A DNA stretch of 24,110 nucleotides from JACDDK01 sp041747155. Its GTDB lineage: Bacteria; Actinomycetota; Rubrobacteria; Rubrobacterales; Rubrobacteraceae. This document shows, piece by piece, positions 7,871 through 15,637 of the stretch. Made by a program: the position numbers and the translations under genes. The DNA lies in the NCBI GenBank assembly GCA_041747155.1, contig JBGTFQ010000173.1, positions 1 to 24,110 of the forward strand. The letters run 5' to 3'. Under the pieces are notes generated by a model. That model did no database searches and was not told where the DNA came from. It saw only the letters and a program-made list of their open reading frames with translations. Each line of letters opens with the position of its first letter. Within the stretch, counting starts at the first letter, position 1.

Positions 7871-8758
7871 ATGGCGGAAAAAGTAGGTTTTATAGGGCTC
7901 GGTATCATGGGCAAGCCGATGGCCCACAACCTGATCGAAGCCGGTTACGAGCTGGTGGTCTACAACCGCAGCCGGGAGGCGATGGACGAGTTGGCCGGAG
8001 AAGGTGCCGAGACCGCCGAAACTCCCCGCGAAGTCGCGGAGAACAGCGACATCATAATCACCATGCTCCCCGATTCGCCTCAAGTAACGGAGATCGTGGC
8101 GGACGAGAACGGCATCCTCGAAGGTGTAAAAGAGGGGTCGCTGATCATAGACATGAGCACCATCTCGCCGGTCGTTACCGGGGAATTGGCCCAACAGATA
8201 CAGGAGAAGGGCGCATCTATGCTCGATGCTCCGGTCTCCGGGGGTGATGTTGGGGCGCAGAACGGGACGCTTTCGATAATGGTTGGCGGTGCTGAGGCGG
8301 ATTTCGAGCGTGCGAAACCACTCTTTGACGTCATGGGCAGCACGGTGACGCACGTGGGACCAACCGGAGCGGGACAGGTGACAAAGGCAGCTAATCAGAT
8401 AGTAGTGGCCTTGACTATCGAGGCTGTCTCCGAAGCGCTGGTGCTCGGCGCTCGCGGAGGGGTTGCGCCGGAGAAGATCCTGGACGTCCTCGGTGGAGGA
8501 CTCGCCGGAAACAAGGTTATGGAGGTCAAGCGGGAGAAATTTCTCTCGCACGATTTCTCGCCAGGTTTCCGTTCCGAGTTGCATCATAAGGATTTGGGGA
8601 TCGCGTTGGCTGCGGGCCGCGAGTACGGCGTGGCGTTGCCAGTCACGGCGATGGTGGATCAGATGTTGCTGACGATGAAGAAGAAGGGCTGGGGAGGCGA
8701 GGATCACTCCGCGTTGCTGAGGGTGATCGAAGACCTCTCGCAGGAGGAAGCGAAATAG
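7871..8758 (+). CDS. glxR: Tartronate semialdehyde reductase (2-hydroxy-3-oxopropionate reductase)
   Basis: Reduces tartronate semialdehyde to D-glycerate with NAD(P)H. The 295-residue protein belongs to the beta-hydroxyacid dehydrogenase family: the Rossmann motif GLGIMGKPMA is at about 9-18, the substrate-binding DAPVSGGDVGA at 119-129, and the catalytic lysine K172 in GAGQVTKAANQ. Family members (GlxR, GarR, 3-hydroxyisobutyrate dehydrogenase) are close in sequence; placement between hyi and gcl decides for tartronate semialdehyde. The start ATG has a GGAGG a few bases upstream, next to the hyi stop. There is a 60-base gap before gcl. Confidence 0.93.
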   Translation: MAEKVGFIGLGIMGKPMAHNLIEAGYELVVYNRSREAMDELAGEGAETAETPREVAENSDIIITMLPDSPQVTEIVADENGILEGVKEGSLIIDMSTISPVVTGELAQQIQEKGASMLDAPVSGGDVGAQNGTLSIMVGGAEADFERAKPLFDVMGSTVTHVGPTGAGQVTKAANQIVVALTIEAVSEALVLGARGGVAPEKILDVLGGGLAGNKVMEVKREKFLSHDFSPGFRSELHHKDLGIALAAGREYGVALPVTAMVDQMLLTMKKKGWGGEDHSALLRVIEDLSQEEAK

Positions 8759-8818
8759 CTTAGTTAACAAAAATTCTGCCTGTAAACCTGTAAGGCTCTT
8801 GGGAAAGGAGAGACGCGC

Positions 8819-10588
8819 ATGGCGAGGATGAACGTAATGGACGCCGTTGTCGGGGTGATGGAGGACGAGGGTGTGGAGGTGGTCTTCGGGGTTCCGGGGG
8901 CGGCCATTCTGCCACTGTATAAGGCGATGAGTGAGTCTGAACAGATAAAGCATTACTCCGTGCGGCATGAGGAGGGTGGCAATCATGCGGCGGATGGATA
9001 TACGCGGGTAACGGGGAAAGTCGGGATCAATATAGGGACCAGCGGACCGGCGGGGACCAACATGATCACCGGCCTCTACACCTGCCAGGCGGATTCGATC
9101 CCTCAGATATGCATCACGGGCCAGGCTCCAACAACGGTGCTGCACAAGGAAGCTTTCCAAGCGGTCGATATAGTGGAGATCGCCAAGCCGGTCACCAAGT
9201 GGGCTGTGCAAGTAAAGGAACCGGGCCAGCTTGTCTGGACTTTCCGGGAAGCTTTCCGTATCGCCCAAGAAGGAAGGCCGGGTCCGGTCTTGATCGACCT
9301 GCCGATAGACGTACAGAATAGCGGCCTCGAAGTAGACTTCGACGTGGAACGTGGCGGTCGGCTGCGCTTCGACAAGCCCGAAGGCAGCCCGACGGCCATG
9401 CGACGAGTCATCGAGATGATCTTGGAGGCCGAGCGGCCCGTGCTCATGCCTGGCGGCGGGAGCATCATCTCGGACGCTTCGGAGGAGTTGATCGACCTCG
9501 CGGAGTATCTGCAAGTCCCCGTCAGCCCGACGTACATGGGCAAAGGGATCATCCCCGAGGATCATCCGCTGTATATGGGCATCGTCGGCCTTCAGACCAG
9601 CCAGCGTTTTGCCAACGCGCTCTTCCTCGAAAGCGACCTTGTCGTGGGGATCGGCAACCGTTGGGGAGACCGGCACACCGGAGATCTAGAAACCTACCGA
9701 GGGGATCGGAAGTTCGTCCACATCGACATCGAACCCGGGCAGATCGGGCGGGTTTTTCCGCCAGATCTCGCAGTGGTCTCGGACGCAAAGCTCGCTATCG
9801 AAGGGATGCTGCGGGCCGCTAAGGACATGACTTCCGAGTGCGAACCCGACGAGTGGGTCGAGCGCGTGGACGAGTTACGCTCCACGATGCTCCGCAAGAC
9901 GGACTTCGACAACGTCCCGGTAAAGCCGCAGCGGGTCTACCAGGAGATCAACGAATACTTCGACCGCGACACTATCTTCGTCACGGCTATCGGCTTGTAC
10001 CAGATCTTCGGCGGCCAGTTCCAGAAGACCTACAAGCCACGTCACTACCTCTGTTGCGGGCAGGCTGGCCCGCTCGGATGGGAAGTACCGGCGTGCATCG
10101 GGGTCAAGCTTGGGCGTCCGGACAAGACGGTGGTCGGGGTTGTTGGCGACTACTCGTTCCAGTTTCTTATGGAGGAGATCGCGGTGGCCTGCCAATATAA
10201 GGTTCCCTACGTGCTGGTGATGCTCAATAATGCCTATATGGGTCTCATCCGGCAGGGCGAGATGAAGTACGACATGAACTATGCGGTGGATATCGCCTAC
10301 GAAGGACCGGCGAACGACTACGGAATAGACAATGTCAAGATTATGGAGGCGATGGGCGCTTTGGGACGGCGCGTAGAGAGGCCAGAGGACATACAGGAGG
10401 CTCTGGATTGGGCTGTGAAAGCCAGCGAAGAGCAGGGAGTTCCCGCGCTTGTGGAAATCATGTGCGAGCGAGAGACGAACGCGGCGATGGGCCTGTCTAT
10501 AGACAAGATCAACGAGTACGAGCCCATCCTCGACGGTAGCGAGGAACTGGCGGGCCAGATCGTCGGGGGAATCCCGGACAGGGATTAG
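8819..10588 (+). CDS. gcl: Glyoxylate carboligase (tartronate semialdehyde synthase)
   Basis: Condenses two glyoxylate molecules to tartronate semialdehyde and CO2 using thiamine diphosphate. The 589-residue length matches the E. coli enzyme. Segments such as GTSGPAGTNMITGLY, ITGQAP, HKEAFQAVDIVEIAKPV and RPGPVLIDLP are Gcl-like. The C-terminal cofactor region reads GDYSFQFLMEE to LNNAYMGLIRQ, and the tail keeps ERETNAAMG. Residue 51 is Glu (VRHEEGG), read from codons GAG GAG; in E. coli Gcl this position is Val51, the enzyme's well-known departure from the conserved thiamine-enzyme glutamate. AAAGGAG precedes the ATG. An acetolactate-synthase-like enzyme is the main alternative, but context and the C-terminal half favour Gcl. 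Confidence 0.9.
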   Translation: MARMNVMDAVVGVMEDEGVEVVFGVPGAAILPLYKAMSESEQIKHYSVRHEEGGNHAADGYTRVTGKVGINIGTSGPAGTNMITGLYTCQADSIPQICITGQAPTTVLHKEAFQAVDIVEIAKPVTKWAVQVKEPGQLVWTFREAFRIAQEGRPGPVLIDLPIDVQNSGLEVDFDVERGGRLRFDKPEGSPTAMRRVIEMILEAERPVLMPGGGSIISDASEELIDLAEYLQVPVSPTYMGKGIIPEDHPLYMGIVGLQTSQRFANALFLESDLVVGIGNRWGDRHTGDLETYRGDRKFVHIDIEPGQIGRVFPPDLAVVSDAKLAIEGMLRAAKDMTSECEPDEWVERVDELRSTMLRKTDFDNVPVKPQRVYQEINEYFDRDTIFVTAIGLYQIFGGQFQKTYKPRHYLCCGQAGPLGWEVPACIGVKLGRPDKTVVGVVGDYSFQFLMEEIAVACQYKVPYVLVMLNNAYMGLIRQGEMKYDMNYAVDIAYEGPANDYGIDNVKIMEAMGALGRRVERPEDIQEALDWAVKASEEQGVPALVEIMCERETNAAMGLSIDKINEYEPILDGSEELAGQIVGGIPDRD

Positions 10589-10682
10589 CGGTCTTCCGCA
10601 AGAAGCACTAAAGTACGCACCTGTGAGCGGGAACATGATCGAACGCCCGGTCGGAGTCCCGCGCCACTCATGTAGGAGCGGT

Positions 10683-10714
10683 ACGTTGCTGGAAGAAAAC
10701 TCTTCTGGCAACGT
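10683..10714 (+). promoter_or_regulatory. Strong RNA hairpin just before the uraD ribosome binding site
   Basis: ACGTTGC (10683-10689) pairs with GCAACGT (10708-10714) and GAAGA (10692-10696) with TCTTC (10701-10705) around an AAAC loop. The two intervening positions form tandem U-G/G-U wobbles, so the stem is a continuous 14 pairs in RNA but not a perfect palindrome in DNA. It ends five bases before the uraD Shine-Dalgarno (AGGAG, 10720-10724). No U-tract follows, so it is not a standard terminator. Attenuation, processing or translational control between gcl and uraD are possible roles. Confidence 0.65.
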
Positions 10715-10728
10715 GGATCAGGAGCAGA

Positions 10729-11259
10729 ATGACCGCAAAGATCACGCTGAAAGAGATAAACAACCTTGAACAAGCCGATTTTGTAACGAGATTCGGCTCG
10801 CTCTACGAGCATTCGCCGTGGGTCGCGGAGGCGGCATGCCTAGAGCGGCCTTTCGACAGCTTGGACAAGATGCACAGCTCGTTCACGCGAGCTGTGCGTG
10901 AGGCCACCGTTGAGCGCCGGATCTCACTTATAAAAGCCCACCCGGACCTCGCGGGAAAGGCGGCTATGGCGGGCGACCTCACCCCAGAGTCCAATCGTGA
11001 GCAGTCATCGGCGGGCTTGGATCGGCTCTCACCCGAAGAGTACGAGTCTTTTACGAGCCTGAACCGCCGCTACAAAGAGAAATTTGGGATACCCATGATT
11101 GTCGCCGTGCGCGAGCACACTAAAGATTCGATACTAGATGATGCTCGTGCCAGGCTGGAGAACTCTAGCGAAGAGGAGGAAGACAAAGCTCTGCAAGAGA
11201 TATTTAAGATTGCACGGTACAGGTTGGAGGACGCTATCGAGAGTGGAAAGCCAGAATGA
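10729..11259 (+). CDS. uraD: OHCU decarboxylase
   Basis: Decarboxylates 2-oxo-4-hydroxy-4-carboxy-5-ureidoimidazoline (OHCU) stereospecifically to S-allantoin, the third step of urate breakdown. The 176-residue protein carries YEHSPWVAEAA (26-36), the catalytic histidine H71 in KAHPDLAGKAA, EQSSAGLD (91-98) and FGIPMIVAVREH (119-130), all family signatures. It starts at ATG 10729 behind AGGAG and overlaps the urate oxidase gene by four bases (ATGA). A separate uraD differs from the uraD-urate oxidase fusion (PucL) of Bacillus. The 140-base leader contains a strong hairpin but no convincing promoter. Confidence 0.94.
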   Translation: MTAKITLKEINNLEQADFVTRFGSLYEHSPWVAEAACLERPFDSLDKMHSSFTRAVREATVERRISLIKAHPDLAGKAAMAGDLTPESNREQSSAGLDRLSPEEYESFTSLNRRYKEKFGIPMIVAVREHTKDSILDDARARLENSSEEEEDKALQEIFKIARYRLEDAIESGKPE

Positions 11260-12119
11260 CTGAAACGTACAAAACGAACATAGTCCTCGGACAGAACAAC
11301 TATGGCAAATCCGACGTGCGGCTCGTTAAGATCTATAGGGGAGCCGAACGCCACGCCCTGACCGAAGTACGTGTGGATGTCGCCCTGGAAGGGGATTTCG
11401 CTGCTGCCCACGTAGAGGGCGACAACGAGGATCTGCTGGCGACGGATACCATGCGAAACACCGTTTACGCGCTCGCAAAAGACCATTTGGAAGGTGAGAT
11501 CGAGGCATTCGGACTAAAACTCGTGGATCACTTCCTCGAAGCTGGTCCGAAGGTCACCGGCGTCCGAATAGACTTCACCGAGCATCTCTGGGATCGCATC
11601 GTGGTGGACGGCGAGGAGCACGCACACTCTTTCGTTCGGGCCGCTGGGGTACGCACAGCTACCGTCGCGGGAGATGAGAGTGGTGCGCGGCGCGTAGAGG
11701 CCGGTATAGACGATTTGATCGTGCTCAAGACCACAAATTCCGGTTGGGAGAATTACCTGCACGAAGAGTTCACCACCCTGCCGGAGACAAACGACCGCAT
11801 ACTCTCCACCGTTGTCACGGCGAAGTGGGTGTATGAATCAACGGATGTTGACTTCGGCGAGACCTGGCGAGGAGTCAAGGATCAAGTGCTGACCACCTTC
11901 ACGGATCACTACAGCCCGTCGGTGCAGAACACGCTCTACATCACGGGCAAAGCGGTGCTGGAGAGGTTTTCGGCGATAGAAAAGATCCACTTCTCTTTCC
12001 CAAATCGGCATCACATTCTCTACAACCTGGAGCGTTTTGGAATGGAGAACGATAAGGAGATCTTCCACGGAGATCCCGAGCCCTACGGCCTGATCGAGGG
12101 CTGGGTAGAGAGGGGCTGA
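11256..12119 (+). CDS. Urate oxidase (uricase), cofactor-free
   Basis: Oxidises urate with O2 to 5-hydroxyisourate and H2O2. The 287-residue protein is a single uricase unit without a fused decarboxylase domain. Catalytic residues can be placed by comparison with the Aspergillus enzyme: K18 (NNYGKSDVRL), T63 (LATDTMRNTVY), R181 (ETNDRILST), Q224 (SVQNTLYITG) and N250/H252 (FPNRHH). The position of fungal F159, which stacks on the urate ring, appears to be W164 in TNSGWENYL. The gene overlaps uraD by four bases and is followed by uraH after four. Symbols differ between organisms (uox, pucL, uaZ), so none is assigned. No catalase gene for the peroxide is in the window. Confidence 0.95.
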   Translation: MTETYKTNIVLGQNNYGKSDVRLVKIYRGAERHALTEVRVDVALEGDFAAAHVEGDNEDLLATDTMRNTVYALAKDHLEGEIEAFGLKLVDHFLEAGPKVTGVRIDFTEHLWDRIVVDGEEHAHSFVRAAGVRTATVAGDESGARRVEAGIDDLIVLKTTNSGWENYLHEEFTTLPETNDRILSTVVTAKWVYESTDVDFGETWRGVKDQVLTTFTDHYSPSVQNTLYITGKAVLERFSAIEKIHFSFPNRHHILYNLERFGMENDKEIFHGDPEPYGLIEGWVERG

Positions 12120-12123
12120 TCCT

Positions 12124-12477
12124 ATGTCCGGCTTCTTGACCACCCACGTCCTAGATACGGCCCACGGTAGGCCAGCCGCCGGCATGGAGATCGAACTGGC
12201 TCGCTTCGAGTCTGGCGAACGCCACGTCCTGAAAACCGTAAAGACCAACGAGGACGGGCGTACCGACGAGCCACTTCTAGCGGAGGCCGAGTTCGAGATT
12301 GGAGAGTACGAGATCGTCTTCTCCGCCGGTGATTACTTCGCCAGAGAGTCGGATATGTCAGACCCACCTTTCCTAAACCGGGTGCCGATACGTTTTGGCA
12401 TATCCGACCCCGAGGCCCATTATCATGTGCCGCTACTCGCCTCGCCGTGGGCCTATAGTACATACCGGGGTAGTTGA
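12124..12477 (+). CDS. uraH: 5-hydroxyisourate hydrolase (transthyretin-like)
   Basis: Hydrolyses 5-hydroxyisourate to OHCU, between urate oxidase and UraD. The 117-residue length is typical for the tetrameric transthyretin-related enzyme. The active-site residues are seen in LTTHVLDTAHGRPA (H8), DGRTDEPLL (R46) and HYHVPLLASPWAYSTYRGS, which holds the third histidine (about 100) and the C-terminal YRGS motif that separates hydrolases from true transthyretins. There is no signal peptide, so it is cytoplasmic. Four bases separate it from the urate oxidase stop. Confidence 0.95.
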   Translation: MSGFLTTHVLDTAHGRPAAGMEIELARFESGERHVLKTVKTNEDGRTDEPLLAEAEFEIGEYEIVFSAGDYFARESDMSDPPFLNRVPIRFGISDPEAHYHVPLLASPWAYSTYRGS

Positions 12478-12488
12478 AGGAGGAGACC

Positions 12489-13709
12489 ATGAAGGACATT
12501 GCGACGACCGTCATGGAGCGGTGTGACTTGCTCGGAAATATCAGCGAAGAGGGCGACGCTCTCACCCGTCCGTTCGGCTCCCAGGCGATGCGCGAGGTCA
12601 ACAAGATCGTCTCCGGCTGGATGCGGGATGCTGGCATGACTGTTCGCCAGGATGCCATAAGAAACCTCATCGGGCGCTACGAAGGCGATGGAGAAAAGAC
12701 CCTAGTTCTAGGCTCCCACTTGGACACCGTCCGGGATGCAGGACGGTACGATGGGATCTTGGGCGTCATGATCTCACTCGCTTGCGTCCAACGACTCCAC
12801 GATAGGAGTGAGCGGCTCCCATTATCGATAGAGGTCGTCGGTTTCTCCGATGAGGAGGGTCTACGCTTCGGCACGACTTTTCTGGGGAGTTCAGTCTACG
12901 CGGGTTCCTTCGACCGCGAACGCCTGAAGCTCCAAGATCACGGCGGCATCAACCTGTGGGATGCCGTGCGTGACTTTGGTGGAGTGCCGGATGCTCTTGA
13001 GAAGGGCGTACACGGTCGGGAGGACGTGATCGGATACTGCGAGGTACACATAGAGCAGGGGCCGGTGCTGGAGGAACACGACTTGCCGGTCGGCGTGGTA
13101 ACGGGGATTCAAGGCCAGAGTCGCATTAGTACACACTTTAGTGGCAAAGCCGGGCACGCTGGAACGGTGCCCATGGCGAACCGCAAGGATGCTCTCTGCG
13201 CTGCCGCCGAGTTCGTGTTGGAAGTAGAGACCGCGTGCAAAGTACAGCCGGGGGCCGTGGCGACGGTGGGGGAGATCTCGGTTCAACCCGGAGCGGTCAA
13301 CGTCATCCCCGGCGAGGCGGAACTATCACTGGATCTACGCCACGGGGACGACGCGGTGCGCGAGAGCCTTCGCGACCACTTCGAGCACCGCGCTGCGGAG
13401 ATAGCCCGCTCCCGCAGTTGTGAATACCGCTGGCAGGTGCGCCAAGAGACCCCCGCCGTCCCCTCGGACCCGGACCTGACGGCACTGCTAGGTCGTGCCG
13501 TGGAGGAGGTGGGGCTCCCGGTGACTCGCGTGCCGAGCGGAGCCGGCCACGATGCGGCTCAGATGGCCTCTCTGGCTCCCGTGGCTATGCTCTTCGTGCG
13601 GTGCGAAGAGGGTATAAGCCACAATCCCGCCGAATCCGTTACGCGAGAGGACGTAGGCGTCGCGATAGAGACGATGATCCGCTTTATCGAACTAATGACG
13701 GAGAGATGA
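12489..13709 (+). CDS. allC: Allantoate amidohydrolase (Zn-dependent M20 hydantoinase/carbamoylase family)
   Basis: Hydrolyses allantoate to ureidoglycine, CO2 and ammonia. The ATG at 12489 is chosen because AAGGAGG (12477-12483) lies five bases upstream; a TTG at 12474 overlaps that site. The 406-residue product shows the dinuclear metal site of the family: H77 and D88 (GSHLDTVRDAGRYDGILGV), E122/E123 (DEEGLRFG), H187 (VHIEQGPVLEE) and a late His in ISHNPAE. A dimerisation domain occupies about residues 205-320. Relatives hydrolyse N-carbamoyl amino acids or ureidoglycolate, so the exact substrate is inferred from the position between uraH and allB. Confidence 0.88.
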   Translation: MKDIATTVMERCDLLGNISEEGDALTRPFGSQAMREVNKIVSGWMRDAGMTVRQDAIRNLIGRYEGDGEKTLVLGSHLDTVRDAGRYDGILGVMISLACVQRLHDRSERLPLSIEVVGFSDEEGLRFGTTFLGSSVYAGSFDRERLKLQDHGGINLWDAVRDFGGVPDALEKGVHGREDVIGYCEVHIEQGPVLEEHDLPVGVVTGIQGQSRISTHFSGKAGHAGTVPMANRKDALCAAAEFVLEVETACKVQPGAVATVGEISVQPGAVNVIPGEAELSLDLRHGDDAVRESLRDHFEHRAAEIARSRSCEYRWQVRQETPAVPSDPDLTALLGRAVEEVGLPVTRVPSGAGHDAAQMASLAPVAMLFVRCEEGISHNPAESVTREDVGVAIETMIRFIELMTER

Positions 13710-13740
13710 GACGGCTCTCGACGCCGGAGAGGAACGAATC

Positions 13741-15150
13741 ATGAGCACGTACGATCTCATCATCCGGGGCGGCGCTGTCGTGTTGCCGGGAGGTTCTCAA
13801 GATTTGGATATCGGTATCTCGAACGGCAAGATAACCGCCATCGAGCCCGAATTAGAGGGCACGGCCTCCGAAGAAGTAACCGCAAGCGGCCTTCACATTC
13901 TTCCCGGAGCGATAGACGCTCACGCTCATTTTAACGAGCCCGGTCGCACCCACTGGGAGGGTTTCCGCACCGGGTCCAGGTCTCTTGCGGCGGGTGGTAT
14001 GACCGCTTTTGTGGAGATGCCGCTGAACGCCTATCCACCTACCAACGACGCCCAGAGCTTTGATGAGAAAGTGGCTCTAGCGCAGGCTTCGTCGGTCGTG
14101 GACTTCGCGTTCTATGGGGGACTCGTGCCAGGTAATTTGGACTATATGGAGGAGTTGGCCCAGCGGGGCGTGGCGGGGTTCAAAGCGTTTATGTCCACCA
14201 CCGGAACTCTGGATTTCCAGTCTGCCGATGATCTCACGCTGCATGAGGGCATGCGGAAGGCGGCTGGGTTGGGACTTCCGGTACTCGTTCACGCGGAGAA
14301 CAAGGAAATTACGGATCTCCTGTCTCGCCGGGCCGTCGCTTCGCTAGAGACCACCATGCGCGACTATCTGGATTCGCGCCCGGTCTTCGCGGAGCTTGAG
14401 GCGATCCAACGCGCCATACTTTTGGCCGAGGAGACGGGTTGCTCGCTGCATGTCGTTCACGTGAGCACCGGACGGGGCGTAGCATTGGTGGCAGCCGCCC
14501 GTGAGCGTGGGGTGGATGTGACCTGCGAGACCTGTCCGCATTATCTAGTGTTCACGGAGGAGGATGCCGAAGCCCTCGGCGCGGTTGCCAAGTGTGCGCC
14601 GCCGCTCCGACCGCCGGATGACCTCGAATCCTTGTGGGAGCATATTCACGCGGGAAATGTCGAGTTTGTGACCTCCGATCACTCCCCGTGTCCGCCGGAG
14701 ATGAAAGTCGGTGAAGACATGTTCCGGGCGTGGGGTGGCATCGCAGGTTGCCAGTCTCTGTTGAACGCCATGTTGGATGAAGGCCATCATGGGCGCAAGC
14801 TTCCACTTGAGAGAGTCGCCAGATTGCTCTCCGGGAACGTAGCGGATCGGTTCGGGTTCTCCAACAAAGGACGATTGGAGGTTGGGGCTGACGCCGACCT
14901 AACGCTGGTGGATCTCGCTGAGATTTCGACTCTTCATAAGGATGACCTGCTGTATCGGCACAAGATCAGCCCTTACGTTGGCCGAGCTTTCACCGGAAAA
15001 GTCGTTCGTACCATCGTGCGCGGGACTACGATCTTTCGTGAAGGGAAGATCGTCGCGGAGCCGAACGGGTGTTTGATCCGTCCAACGCCATCCACCACTA
15101 GAATAGCCTCCGGACAAAAGAATCGACAAACTGAGAGAGAAGGAGTGTAA
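13741..15150 (+). CDS. allB: Allantoinase
   Basis: Opens the hydantoin ring of allantoin to give allantoate. The 469-residue protein is a cyclic amidohydrolase with two metals bridged by a carbamylated lysine: H61 and H63 (DAHAHFNEPGRTHWEGF), K148 (GFKAFM), H184 (VHAEN), H240 (HVVHVSTG) and D313 (TSDHSPCPPE). The Asn/Glu-Pro-Gly-Arg stretch and TCPHYL are allantoinase-like; dihydropyrimidinase is less likely given the neighbours. It begins 31 bases after allC behind a GGAG-rich site. The last 25 or so residues are polar and probably flexible. Confidence 0.93.
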   Translation: MSTYDLIIRGGAVVLPGGSQDLDIGISNGKITAIEPELEGTASEEVTASGLHILPGAIDAHAHFNEPGRTHWEGFRTGSRSLAAGGMTAFVEMPLNAYPPTNDAQSFDEKVALAQASSVVDFAFYGGLVPGNLDYMEELAQRGVAGFKAFMSTTGTLDFQSADDLTLHEGMRKAAGLGLPVLVHAENKEITDLLSRRAVASLETTMRDYLDSRPVFAELEAIQRAILLAEETGCSLHVVHVSTGRGVALVAAARERGVDVTCETCPHYLVFTEEDAEALGAVAKCAPPLRPPDDLESLWEHIHAGNVEFVTSDHSPCPPEMKVGEDMFRAWGGIAGCQSLLNAMLDEGHHGRKLPLERVARLLSGNVADRFGFSNKGRLEVGADADLTLVDLAEISTLHKDDLLYRHKISPYVGRAFTGKVVRTIVRGTTIFREGKIVAEPNGCLIRPTPSTTRIASGQKNRQTEREGV

Positions 15151-15154
15151 TCGC

Positions 15155-15568
15155 ATGAGCGATGTAAAGATAACCGCTGGGCCGTACGAGTTTATGGCGC
15201 GTTGGGAGCGGGAGCGTTGCCCCAAGACTTGCGAAGCCTTCGAGAAATTGTTGCCCTACCGGCAGAAGATCATCCACGTTCGCTGGAGCGGAGAATCTTG
15301 TTGGATTCCTCTGGGCGACTACGATCTCGGAGTCCCCTGGGAGGATGCGACCAGCGTGCCGCAAGCCGGAGAGATCCTATTCTACCCCGGCGGATACTCG
15401 GAGACCGAGATCCTATTTCCCTACTACGGCACGGTCTTTAAGAGCAAACTGGGCATACTAGCTGCGAACCACCTGCTGACTATCACCGAAGGCCACGAGA
15501 ACCTGCGTCCCCTGGGTGAGCTAACCCTCTGGGAAGGCGCCCAGGATATAGTTTTCGAACGAGCATAG
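15155..15568 (+). CDS. DUF3830 family protein in the ureide operon
   Basis: A 137-residue soluble protein with no signal peptide or membrane segment. Recognised from memory as DUF3830 by ARWERERCPKTCEAFEKLLP (15-34), HVRWSGESCWIPLGD (41-55), GEILFYPGGYSETEILFPY (72-90), AANHL and LWEGAQDIVFE near the end. I recall this family as having a cyclophilin-like beta-barrel fold; its biochemical function is not established to my knowledge. It starts four bases after the allB stop behind AAGGAG, so it is co-transcribed with the urate/allantoin genes. It is the only unassigned member of the cluster and no ureidoglycine/ureidoglycolate enzyme is otherwise present, so a role in that step or in binding a ureide intermediate is possible. 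Confidence 0.85.
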   Translation: MSDVKITAGPYEFMARWERERCPKTCEAFEKLLPYRQKIIHVRWSGESCWIPLGDYDLGVPWEDATSVPQAGEILFYPGGYSETEILFPYYGTVFKSKLGILAANHLLTITEGHENLRPLGELTLWEGAQDIVFERA

Positions 15569-15601
15569 AGGAGCACGATTTGCGGAACCACCGGCTCCTC
15601 T
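15567..15601 (+). terminator. Possible hairpin at the end of the urate operon
   Basis: AGAGGAGC (15567-15574) and GCTCCTCT (15594-15601) form a perfect 8-base inverted repeat beginning in the DUF3830 stop codon. The 19-base loop can add CGG/CCG pairs. No T-run follows (AAATTCCCTG), so termination, if any, would be weak. It could instead reduce read-through into iclR. Confidence 0.35.
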
Positions 15602-15619
15602 AAATTCCCTGTTAAAAGG

Positions 15620-15625
15620 TATACT
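15620..15625 (+). promoter_or_regulatory. Candidate -10 of the iclR gene
   Basis: TATACT at 15620-15625 is a good -10 about 55 bases before the iclR GTG. No matching -35 is seen 16 to 18 bases upstream, as expected if an activator is needed or the promoter is weak. It lies 13 bases before the candidate operator. Confidence 0.4.
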
Positions 15626-15637
15626 GGCCTCGAATAC

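Noticed and set aside
8779..8793. Tandem CCTGTAA repeat in the glxR-gcl gap.
   Set aside because: Two copies of seven bases are too short to call an operator, and no promoter hexamers flank them.
7817..9676. A 619-codon open frame on the minus strand opposite glxR and gcl.
   Set aside because: It lies antisense to two well-recognised genes, its product has no domain character and is rich in Arg/His/Leu as expected of a shadow frame in GC-rich DNA.
10627..10673. Two 6-base complementary pairs (GCGGGA/TCCCGC and ACATGA/TCATGT) that cross each other like a pseudoknot in the gcl-uraD spacer.
   Set aside because: In a spacer of about 140 bases one or two 6-base complements are expected by chance, and no known riboswitch consensus was recognised. 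Only the 14-pair hairpin is kept.
10640..10675. A T-arm-like stretch suggesting a tRNA in the gcl-uraD spacer.
   Set aside because: No acceptor stem or anticodon arm can be drawn and the T-loop consensus is absent.
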